Shown in pieces: positions 1 through 5,388 of a stretch of DNA of 5,388 nucleotides. The stretch covers positions 1-5,388 of the forward strand of contig CAYFQK010000231.1 in the NCBI GenBank assembly GCA_964345255.1, in the 5' to 3' direction. The position numbers were made by a program, and so were the translations under genes. Numbering within the stretch: the stretch's first letter is position 1; the number at the start of each line of letters is the position of its first letter. The notes under the pieces are model-generated. The model saw nothing but the letters and a program-made list of their open reading frames with translations. It made no database searches and was not told the DNA's origin. The DNA is from JAIPAH01 sp964345255. GTDB lineage: Bacteria; Bacteroidota; Bacteroidia; Bacteroidales; JAIPAH01.

Positions 1-1514
1 CCTTCCACATAAATGGCTTTGTAAGGTAGGGTGGGGCAGGCGTTTTCGCAGGCTCCGCAGCCAATACAAATGGAATCATCCACTTCCGGAATTCGCAGGT
101 CGTTTTTATAATCAACCATGTGCACAGCTTTTGTCGGACATACTTCAGCGCAAGCGCCGCAGTCAGTCCCTTCGGCTTCCACCACACAGTTTTCCTTAAC
201 GAAATGAGCCTTCCCCAGCTGGGTAAGCTTTTTCTTTTCAACATTAAGGGGTAGCAGGGCACCTGTCGGGCACACTTCCGTACATCTTACACACTCGTAA
301 TTGCAAAAACCTGCTACAAAATCCATTCTTACTTGCATAAGGTGGTCCCATCCAAAGTGATCTTTGGATGGCTGGATAACCTGTGTGGGGCAGGCACTTA
401 CGCACAGATGACATGCCGTGCATTTGTCCAGAAGATTCTTTACGCTGTCAGAGCCCGGGGGTGTGACATATTGCTCCCGTTTCACGGGTTTGGTAGCCCC
501 TTTGTATACTTTTGGCCCTTTCTGTGTCTTGTTTTGTGGTTTATTCTCATTCTGCCCGATCACACCGGCCGGAGCTATCAATGCTCCACCGAGCAATACA
601 TTCAGGGCTTTTCTGCGGGCCGGATTATTGGGTGTGGCTGCTTCTGACAGTTCAACTTTTGGTTGTTTTTTTGCAGTGAAATCTATCGCATTGAATTTAC
701 ATGATGTAAGGCAGTTAAAACAGGCAATGCAGCGGGAATGATCGACCTCCTGCTTCTCCAAATCAATACATTCGGCCTTGCAGGCTCTTTCGCAAAGCTT
801 ACAGTTCGTGCAGTTGTTTTCGTTGATACGGATTTTAAAGACGGAGATTTTAGAAAGATACCCCAACAGCGTACCTACCGGACAAATGGTATTGCAATAG
901 ATTCGACCGTGAATTACGGTCAGGTAAGAGATTGCAAAAAGAAAAATGACGGGGATAATATAGATAGCCCAACTCAACGGATGGAGATCAACGTAGTAGA
1001 AAGTGTAGATGTCCATACTCTGGAATATCCAGGCCAGAAGGTTATTTCCGGCAATAACCAAAGGACGTAACAGGTCGGAGAAAATTCTTCCGAAAACACT
1101 GTAAGGATCGATTAAATTTAAAACCAGCATGCTTCCTGTCAGAACCGTCAGGACAGTAAAGCCCAGTAAGAAATGGCGCACCCAATTAATAGGCTTCTGA
1201 TACTTAAAGCGGATTTTTTTGAAGCGCCGGGCGATTCTGAGGATCACATCCTGGAGGATGCCCAGCGGACAAATCGAAGCGCAGTAAAATCGTCCGAAAA
1301 GTAATGTGATTAGCAGGATGACTAAAAATCCCAGGGCTGAAAAAGTCAACACTCGCGAAAATTTCAGCAATGAGGGCACAAACTGAATCCATAGCGTGCC
1401 TTTCATCAATTTATCAGGAAATAATCCTGTAAAGTCAATAAAGGCTAACCCAATCAGGAGAATAAATACTGCTGCAACACCAATTCTGATAAACCTCAAC
1501 CACCGGTATCCCAT
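1..1514 (-). CDS. NapH/NapG-type fused membrane polyferredoxin (3' end outside window)
   Basis: Partial gene: 504 codons are visible and the frame stays open at the window edge. It probably moves electrons between the quinone pool and redox partners outside the inner membrane. Residues 1-225 form a NapH-like (Fer4_5) module: predicted helices near 11-29, 56-74, 112-134 and 181-201, with CX3CP motifs at C78/C82 and C207/C211, both expected on the cytoplasmic side next to basic loops. Two 4Fe-4S sites follow (C235/238/241/245 and C262/265/268/272), each with Lys instead of the usual Pro after the last Cys. At 299-319 an Arg-Arg pair (R300, R301) precedes a short hydrophobic stretch, like an internal Tat signal. 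The C-terminal part is NapG-like with four clusters: C365/368/371/375, C404/408/411/415, C443/452/455/459 and C483/486/489/493. The ATG at 1514 lies three bases after the DUF362 stop, so the two are probably co-transcribed. Family and fold are clear; electron donor and acceptor are unknown. Confidence 0.9.
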   Translation of the reverse strand, partial: MGYRWLRFIRIGVAAVFILLIGLAFIDFTGLFPDKLMKGTLWIQFVPSLLKFSRVLTFSALGFLVILLITLLFGRFYCASICPLGILQDVILRIARRFKKIRFKYQKPINWVRHFLLGFTVLTVLTGSMLVLNLIDPYSVFGRIFSDLLRPLVIAGNNLLAWIFQSMDIYTFYYVDLHPLSWAIYIIPVIFLFAISYLTVIHGRIYCNTICPVGTLLGYLSKISVFKIRINENNCTNCKLCERACKAECIDLEKQEVDHSRCIACFNCLTSCKFNAIDFTAKKQPKVELSEAATPNNPARRKALNVLLGGALIAPAGVIGQNENKPQNKTQKGPKVYKGATKPVKREQYVTPPGSDSVKNLLDKCTACHLCVSACPTQVIQPSKDHFGWDHLMQVRMDFVAGFCNYECVRCTEVCPTGALLPLNVEKKKLTQLGKAHFVKENCVVEAEGTDCGACAEVCPTKAVHMVDYKNDLRIPEVDDSICIGCGACENACPTLPYKAIYVE

Positions 1515-1517
1515 CCA

Positions 1518-2441
1518 CTACATTTTTATTCTTTTGATTTCTTGTTTTTTGAGGTTCATGTTACCTACCTGCATGTTGTGTGCATATTGAATGTGTGGGA
1601 TATTAGCAGGTTGCATACCAAATATTTTGGTGGCGGCGGCATCAGCGGCCACCATATCATCCGACATGACCAGGAACTTCATTTTAGCTACGTCGGACTC
1701 GGAACGGCCTTTGGGGCCATTTTTCATCATGACGCGGTACGCATCAACAATATTGAGGTCGGGTTGACGCCACGTACAAAAATCGGCAATGCACTGATGA
1801 AGGTCATTACGATGCCAGTAATGGCGGTCCCATATGATTCCCATCAGATTTTTCATGGCTATGGTTACTTTGGCAGACCCATGATTTTTGAGAACAGGGA
1901 CATTGATAAAGACATCGGCTTCCATGACTTGTTCATGAACTTTCGTAGAGGTAAGACGCTTGCCCCTGGGAATATCCACTTCCTCGTAGTAGCGTTCATT
2001 ATTACCGGGGACGACTTTTCCGCCGCCGTCTTCAATAACCGTTTCGAGCTGGCTATTCTTGTAGCATTTTTGCCAGTCGTCGCAGGTATGGTCAAAGGTA
2101 TACACGGAAGAGGCTCCCGCCTCCAGGCAGCTTTTCACAATGGCTTTCACAAGAGCCGGATTGGTGTTGGCGGCCAGTTCAGGCACCACATCCCAGCCGA
2201 TATTGGGTTTGACCAATACGCGCTGTCCTTTCTTGACGTATTTTGAAATGCCTCCCATGGTTTCAATAGCCCGCTGGTACATTTCGGCAGGCTCTCCGTT
2301 ACGTACTGCTACCAAATCATATGGAATTTCATTGTTGAAAGCAGTATTTGCAATCACCTGACCGTACTTTCCGAATGATAAGGCTGCGCCGGTAAAAACG
2401 CCGGCCTTCAGGCTTTTGTTAATGAAATCTCTTCTTTTCAT
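1518..2441 (-). CDS. Tat-exported DUF362 domain protein
   Basis: A complete 307-residue protein of the DUF362 family (PF04015), whose biochemical role is not established; members often occur beside or fused to ferredoxin domains. The N-terminus has a twin-arginine signal: R3-R4-D-F, a hydrophobic stretch around residues 12-23, and a plausible cleavage region near 31-34, so the mature protein should be periplasmic. Family-typical blocks are VLVKPNI (75-81), TNP (93-95), AGASSVYTFDHTC (108-120), KNHGSAKVTIAMKNLMG (185-201), IVDAYRVMMKNGP (231-243) and DDMVAADAAATKIFG (261-275). It has five cysteines (105, 120, 126, 217, 222) but no CX2CX2CX3C ferredoxin motif, so any clusters would have to come from a partner. 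That partner is probably the polyferredoxin three bases downstream. The ATG at 2441 is chosen because it places the Tat motif at the very N-terminus and lies just downstream of a promoter-like site. Family assignment is firm; function is open. Confidence 0.93.
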   Translation of the reverse strand: MKRRDFINKSLKAGVFTGAALSFGKYGQVIANTAFNNEIPYDLVAVRNGEPAEMYQRAIETMGGISKYVKKGQRVLVKPNIGWDVVPELAANTNPALVKAIVKSCLEAGASSVYTFDHTCDDWQKCYKNSQLETVIEDGGGKVVPGNNERYYEEVDIPRGKRLTSTKVHEQVMEADVFINVPVLKNHGSAKVTIAMKNLMGIIWDRHYWHRNDLHQCIADFCTWRQPDLNIVDAYRVMMKNGPKGRSESDVAKMKFLVMSDDMVAADAAATKIFGMQPANIPHIQYAHNMQVGNMNLKKQEIKRIKM

Positions 2442-2462
2442 ACCCTGATTTTTGGTGAAGCG

Positions 2463-2492
2463 TAAAGATAGTGATTATATGGCGAGCTACAA
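2463..2492 (-). promoter_or_regulatory. Bacteroidota-type promoter for the DUF362-polyferredoxin operon
   Basis: On the minus strand TTG (2492-2490) is followed after exactly 19 bases by TATCTTTA (2470-2463), seven of eight bases fitting the way TAnnTTTG is written for the Bacteroidota -7 element. The DUF362 ATG lies 21 bases downstream, giving a leader of roughly 15 bases. The -33 part overlaps the perfect palindrome TACAATTGTA (2488-2497), a possible operator. This is a motif match only. Confidence 0.45.
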
Positions 2493-2646
2493 TTGTAAGC
2501 GCCCAATTTGAAATGAGTTTAAAAAAAACTGGTATTTCTATGCCTGATCTCATAAAATTTTGATAAAGGGTTAGAAATATTTTTTTGCCGGTCGGTTAAT
2601 TACCGGAATTAAACACCTACCTGTTTTTCTTTTTCATTGATTTTTG

Positions 2647-2654
2647 TATTTTTA
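2647..2654 (+). promoter_or_regulatory. possible -7 promoter element for the membrane-protein gene
   Basis: TATTTTTA fits TAnnTTTG except for the last base and sits 16 bases before the ATG at 2671. The -33 position has only a T-run (around 2624-2628) instead of a clear TTG, so support is weak. If real, it overlaps the alternative TTG start at 2644 and favours translation from the ATG at 2671. Confidence 0.3.
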
Positions 2655-2670
2655 CAAAAAAATAACGCTT

Positions 2671-3180
2671 ATGAACATAGCATTATCAAAACAACGGAGC
2701 GCAACGCATATAATTTTTGACCTGGTTGCGATAACTTTTATTTATTTTGTGCCGGCAATTTCTCATATGCTTAGCATACCACTGTATCTTCTGGAGCCTA
2801 TGAGAATTATTCTCATTCTGGCATTGGTTCACACGCATAAAGTGAATGCATATGTTCTGGCAGCAACCTTGCCGTTTTTTACATTCCTGGTTTCAGGGCA
2901 TCCCATTTTACCTAAAGCTTTTCTGATTAGTGGTGAGCTGGTGCTAAACGTCTTTTTGTTTTTCGCCCTTCTGCGGTTCTTTAAGATTAAATTTACGGCC
3001 ATTGTAAGCAGTATCATCCTGAGTAAAGTGGCTTATTACGTTGCTAAATTCCTGCTAATTCAAACGGCTGTTTTGGAAATGGGGCTGATATCTACGCCTT
3101 TATGGATTCAATTGGCCATGACATTAGTTTTTACCGGCTATGTAGCATACTTTTTTAAGAACAAGACGCAGAACTCGTAG
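2671..3180 (+). CDS. six-helix membrane protein, ECF-transporter S-component-like
   Basis: A 169-residue, very hydrophobic protein with about six predicted membrane helices (near 13-34, 40-57, 59-75, 83-105, 109-132 and 144-162), a basic N-terminus and a basic C-terminal tail. Size and helix number match the substrate-binding S components of energy-coupling factor transporters. So does the central block with SGHPILPK (75-82) followed by a Glu-Leu-containing helix (E89-L90). It would capture a vitamin or similar small molecule and need an EcfA/EcfT module encoded elsewhere. The substrate cannot be read from the sequence, and another small membrane family is possible. I chose the ATG at 2671 over an in-frame TTG at 2644, because the latter lies in a promoter-like T/A tract and would add nine residues without conserved appearance. 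The gene is alone on its strand and converges on rpe. That it is a real gene is well supported; the family call is tentative. Confidence 0.8.
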   Translation: MNIALSKQRSATHIIFDLVAITFIYFVPAISHMLSIPLYLLEPMRIILILALVHTHKVNAYVLAATLPFFTFLVSGHPILPKAFLISGELVLNVFLFFALLRFFKIKFTAIVSSIILSKVAYYVAKFLLIQTAVLEMGLISTPLWIQLAMTLVFTGYVAYFFKNKTQNS

Positions 3181-3222
3181 AAATCAGTTAATTAGAGTTT
3201 GTCTATAAATTAAAAAGTTTTG

Positions 3223-3393
3223 CAAATAAAGCACCAAATGATAAATTTCAAATTACATCCCGAAGTCTCGGGACCAAAATCCAATATCAGAAATTCAAAA
3301 CAATATAGTATGTTATTGACTCTAAATGTTTTGAATTTTGACATTTGTAAATTATAGATTATTTGTAATTTGGGTTTTGATATTTGTTATTTT
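3223..3393. repeat. AT-rich imperfect palindromic repeat, MITE-like
   Basis: The left half reappears as an approximate reverse complement in the right half. The best-matched arms are AAATTCAAAACA (3291-3302) with TGTTTTGAATTT (3327-3338), 12 of 12 bases, and CAAATTACA (3249-3257) with TGTAATTTG (3364-3372), 9 of 9. The outer flanks match loosely. The left half alone carries a small GC-rich hairpin, TCCCGA-AGTC-TCGGGA (3258-3273). There is no coding capacity. This suits a non-autonomous mobile element or a dispersed extragenic repeat; the outer limits are approximate and no target duplication is obvious. Confidence 0.55.
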
Positions 3394-3444
3394 AGGTTTT
3401 CATTTTCTCTTAACTTTATGGACAGATACTAATCATTAAAATTT

Positions 3445-3477
3445 ACCGGGAAAAGGTGCTTCAATCGCTTTCCCGGT
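3445..3477. terminator. hairpin terminator between convergent genes
   Basis: ACCGGGAAA (3445-3453) pairs with TTTCCCGGT (3469-3477), a nine-base-pair stem around a 15-base loop. On the plus strand it is followed by TTT (3478-3480), and on the minus strand by AAATTTTAA. It lies 25 bases beyond the rpe stop and is most likely the rpe terminator. It could also stop transcripts from the plus-strand gene. The short T-tracts make termination strength uncertain. Confidence 0.55.
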
Positions 3478-3502
3478 TTTAGGCATTTAACGGGGGGCTA
3501 CT

Positions 3503-4171
3503 CTAAACATTTTTAGTTTGAATGGTATTTTTCAGCTTAGCGATGGTTTGTTCGGGATTATGCGACTTAAAGATTGTGCTGCCCGCTACCAGGATATCTA
3601 CTCCCGCTTCCACTAACTGGGCTGCATTATCAAGAGTAACACCACCATCTACTTCAATCATCGGACTGTGAGTTAATCCGGTAGTCATTTCTCTGAAACG
3701 CCTGATTTTGCTGAAGGTGTTTTCTATAAAATCTTGTCCGCCAAATCCCGGATTCACTGACATAATCAAAACCATATCCAGGTCATGAACAATGTCTTCC
3801 AAAACAGCGACCGGGGTGTGCGGATTTAGTGCTACACCGGCTTTGATACCCAGTTCGTGGATTTTTTGAATGGTGCGGTGAAGATGGGTACAGGCTTCAT
3901 ACTGTACAGTAAGGATATCCGCTCCGGCTTCCACAAAGTCTTTAAGATAGCGGTCGGGGTCATTAATCATCAGGTGGACATCAAAGGGCTTTTCGGCATG
4001 TTTTTTCATCTTTTTGATGACCGGCATCCCAAACGTTATGTTGGGAACAAACATTCCATCCATCACATCCAGATGAAACCAGTCGGCCTGGCTAATGTTG
4101 ACCATTTCTATTTCCGATTGCAGATTGGTAAAATCAGAGGATAACATTGAAGGTGCTACAAGGTGCTGCAT
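3503..4171 (-). CDS. rpe: ribulose-phosphate 3-epimerase
   Basis: Interconverts D-ribulose 5-phosphate and D-xylulose 5-phosphate in the cytoplasm, part of the non-oxidative pentose phosphate pathway. The 222 residues are the full normal length of this (beta/alpha)8 barrel enzyme. Hallmarks seen in order are APSMLSSDF (6-14), HLDVMDGMFVPN (33-44), HLM (66-68), VNPGFGGQ (139-146), EVDGG (173-177) and AGS (196-198). The expected metal ligands H33, D35, H66 and D175 are all present; D35 and D175 are also the acid/base pair of the family. The phosphate-binding glycines at 142-145 and 176-177 are intact, so the enzyme should be active. The ATG at 4171 gives the standard N-terminus and has a promoter-like site 18 bases upstream. 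The gene appears to be transcribed alone, with hairpins on both sides (3445-3477 and 4249-4291). Confidence 0.97.
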   Translation of the reverse strand: MQHLVAPSMLSSDFTNLQSEIEMVNISQADWFHLDVMDGMFVPNITFGMPVIKKMKKHAEKPFDVHLMINDPDRYLKDFVEAGADILTVQYEACTHLHRTIQKIHELGIKAGVALNPHTPVAVLEDIVHDLDMVLIMSVNPGFGGQDFIENTFSKIRRFREMTTGLTHSPMIEVDGGVTLDNAAQLVEAGVDILVAGSTIFKSHNPEQTIAKLKNTIQTKNV

Positions 4172-4189
4172 AATCTTTTATTTATACGA

Positions 4190-4219
4190 CAAAAGTAACG
4201 TTCTTGGTTCAAAAATGAA
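4190..4219 (-). promoter_or_regulatory. Bacteroidota-type promoter for rpe
   Basis: On the minus strand TACTTTTG (4197-4190) fits the TAnnTTTG -7 consensus perfectly. Nineteen bases upstream lies TTC (4219-4217) within a T-rich run, one mismatch from the -33 TTG. The rpe ATG begins 18 bases after the -7 element, implying a very short leader. Assigned by motif and position only. Confidence 0.5.
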
Positions 4220-4248
4220 AAGTAAATTTTAGGGGATGGCTTTAAACA

Positions 4249-4291
4249 GGATAATCAAAGCTTCCGAATCCGGCGGAAGCTTTGATTATCC
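4249..4291 (-). terminator. perfect 18-bp hairpin after the DoxDA gene
   Basis: Bases 4249-4266 are the exact reverse complement of 4274-4291, with a seven-base loop (4267-4273). The structure begins eight bases after the DoxDA stop and lies 78 bases before the rpe start, so it should separate the two transcription units. No long T-run follows on the minus strand (TGTTTAAA), so release may rely on the TTT inside the stem or on another factor. Unusually long and perfect, it may also protect the mRNA 3' end. Confidence 0.7.
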
Positions 4292-4299
4292 TAAGTTTA

Positions 4300-5334
4300 T
4301 TACTGGTGCCGCGCCGATGTTTTAACAGAGAATGTTCGCCCTCCGATTTCCGTCATCTTAATGACATAATCTTCATTGGGGTGTAACTTTTTCCCTGCCG
4401 GCAGTTTAAAGGTTAAATCCCCTTGCGCACCCAGCGGGATAACCAGGCTGTGTTCCCCGGTGTGAATTTTATTGACGTATTTATTGGTATACTGTTTTTC
4501 GGGCATACTTTTAAGATACTCGTCATCAAACACATGGATGGTTTCACCGGTCTCTTTTTTTATTTCTACTTTGATAATGAAGCTGCCATAGGCTTCAGGC
4601 CCCTTATCCCGGAAGGCATTAAAGGTAAAGGTGTGGGCGTTTTCGATGCTTGCCTCCGAAAGCATAATTCCGGGCTTTTTGGAATAATTGTGCAGCGATC
4701 CCCACACACCGCCGTGGTGAACCTGGTTCATACCGACAACATAAATTGTGATAACTGCTGTTAAAGTGATAGCGATTTTTTTGAAAACCGGCTTTTCAGT
4801 ATCAAAGGTGGGTTGGGCTAGTAGTTTCCACCACTTGGTTGAACTAAGCTCCGGCTTCTTTTTTACCAGCCATGCATCAACCGACCAGCTACCTGAACCA
4901 CTGATAGCCATCACGGCACCTATTGTCACCAACAACGAAGCAATCTGCCACTCATCAAGACAAGTAGGTCCGAGCCAGCCAGCGGTATGCATCAAACCAA
5001 CGGCCAGTCCCACCATAAAAACTCCTGTGAAGCGGGATAAAAATCCTGCCGCAAGGAGGATTCCTAATATTAATTCCGAAAAGGTGAACACATACGTGAA
5101 AACATCGAGCCCTACCGGGTTTTGCAAAAGAAAATCCAATCCCGAATGGAAGGGCTCAGTCGAATGAGGGAAAAAGGTGTTTATTTTGTGACCCAGCCAT
5201 TGCGGGCTAAGGAATTCGTGTTTGCCGGGGGCAAGGATAAATCTTCTCAGGACGGCCGAGAGAAACAACCAGGCTGTGACCATCCGCAGTGGGAGTATAA
5301 TGGCTCCAACGAATTTCTGAGTTTGTTTTTCCAT
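4300..5334 (-). CDS. DoxD-DoxA fusion, thiosulfate:quinone oxidoreductase-like
   Basis: A 344-residue inner-membrane protein combining the two subunits of archaeal thiosulfate:quinone oxidoreductase, DoxD (PF04173) and DoxA (PF07680), which in Acidianus are separate and oxidise thiosulfate to tetrathionate while reducing quinone. Residues 1-155 are DoxD-like, with four predicted helices (about 10-30, 77-97, 101-117, 128-146) and the block GWLGPTCLDEWQ (119-130). After a linker, a fifth helix (185-203) leads into the DoxA part, beginning with NQVHHGGVWGSLHN (203-216) and continuing as a soluble beta-rich domain to the end. Such fusions are known in Bacteroidota, where the substrate has generally not been shown, so thiosulfate is an inference from the archaeal enzyme. 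No other sulfur-oxidation gene is visible. The ATG at 5334 fits the usual short N-terminus before helix 1; only 54 bases upstream are in the window, and no convincing promoter could be placed there. Confidence 0.88.
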   Translation of the reverse strand: MEKQTQKFVGAIILPLRMVTAWLFLSAVLRRFILAPGKHEFLSPQWLGHKINTFFPHSTEPFHSGLDFLLQNPVGLDVFTYVFTFSELILGILLAAGFLSRFTGVFMVGLAVGLMHTAGWLGPTCLDEWQIASLLVTIGAVMAISGSGSWSVDAWLVKKKPELSSTKWWKLLAQPTFDTEKPVFKKIAITLTAVITIYVVGMNQVHHGGVWGSLHNYSKKPGIMLSEASIENAHTFTFNAFRDKGPEAYGSFIIKVEIKKETGETIHVFDDEYLKSMPEKQYTNKYVNKIHTGEHSLVIPLGAQGDLTFKLPAGKKLHPNEDYVIKMTEIGGRTFSVKTSARHQ

Positions 5335-5388
5335 AGGTTTATTGTTTTTAGTGGTGCATGTCTATTATTTACAGCAAAAACTTTTAAC

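Larger units (their letters stand above)
3181..3502. other. convergent intergenic region, no gene
   Basis: This 322-base AT-rich gap separates the 3' ends of the membrane-protein gene and rpe. I see no credible reading frame or RNA gene in it. Its content is explained by an imperfect palindromic repeat (about 3223-3393) and a terminator-like hairpin (3445-3477). Confidence 0.75.

Noticed and set aside
333..1070. Three overlapping plus-strand open frames of 104-110 codons
   Set aside because: They are antisense to the polyferredoxin, whose eight cysteine motifs establish the minus-strand frame.
1204..1392. 62-codon minus-strand open frame
   Set aside because: It is an out-of-frame shadow inside the membrane part of the polyferredoxin.
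1542..2246. 234-codon open frame on the plus strand
   Set aside because: It lies wholly antisense to the DUF362 gene, whose family motifs are unmistakable; the antisense translation has no recognisable domain.
2588..2606. CCGGT...ACCGG hairpin in the divergent intergenic region
   Set aside because: The stem is only five base pairs, is preceded by T's on the plus strand and followed by A's on the minus strand, and lies upstream of both genes, so it is not a terminator; an operator role has no further support.
2644..2670. TTG start extending the membrane protein by nine residues
   Set aside because: It falls in a T/A-rich promoter-like tract, and the ATG at 2671 gives a normal N-terminus with basic residues before helix 1.
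3186..3212. TTAATT...AATTAA inverted repeat just after the membrane-protein gene
   Set aside because: An all-A/T stem with no GC pairs and no following T-run is too weak to call a terminator in such AT-rich DNA.
3857..4144. 95-codon plus-strand open frame
   Set aside because: It is antisense to the N-terminal half of rpe.
4423..5167. Two plus-strand open frames of 113 and 139 codons
   Set aside because: Both are antisense to the DoxDA gene and translate to compositionally odd, unrecognisable sequences.

Overview
The window looks like a chromosomal segment of a Bacteroidota bacterium, possibly a marine or anaerobic relative of the Marinilabiliales (the order-level guess is weak). The reasons are the protein types (a DoxD-DoxA fusion, a short Tat-exported DUF362 protein), the lack of clear Shine-Dalgarno sequences, and promoter-like sites of the Bacteroidota form TTG-N19-TAnnTTTG. 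Intergenic DNA is AT-rich and holds a large imperfect palindrome.

Region 1 (1-2492, minus strand) is a two-gene operon. Its promoter-proximal gene (1518-2441) encodes a DUF362 protein with a twin-arginine signal. Three bases after its stop begins a polyferredoxin (1514 down to the window edge, C-terminus missing). The polyferredoxin joins a NapH-like quinol-dehydrogenase membrane module to a NapG-like four-cluster ferredoxin. The linker carries what looks like a second, internal Tat signal. If that is right, both products place redox or metal-binding domains on the outer face of the inner membrane, and the polyferredoxin carries electrons across it.

Region 2 (2442-3180) is a divergent intergenic stretch followed by a plus-strand gene for a small six-helix membrane protein. 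It resembles an ECF-transporter substrate-binding (S) component, but no energising subunit is present here.

Region 3 (3181-3502) is a convergent intergenic gap of 322 bases. It contains an imperfect palindromic repeat of about 170 bases and a terminator-like hairpin.

Region 4 (3503-5334, minus strand) has ribulose-phosphate 3-epimerase (rpe) with its own promoter-like site. Upstream of it, behind a perfect 18-base-pair hairpin, is a fused DoxD-DoxA protein related to thiosulfate:quinone oxidoreductase. The DoxDA protein and the NapH/NapG-like protein could both exchange electrons with the quinone pool, but they are in separate transcription units and nothing in the sequence links them directly. 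No rRNA, tRNA, CRISPR array, transposase or phage gene was seen.
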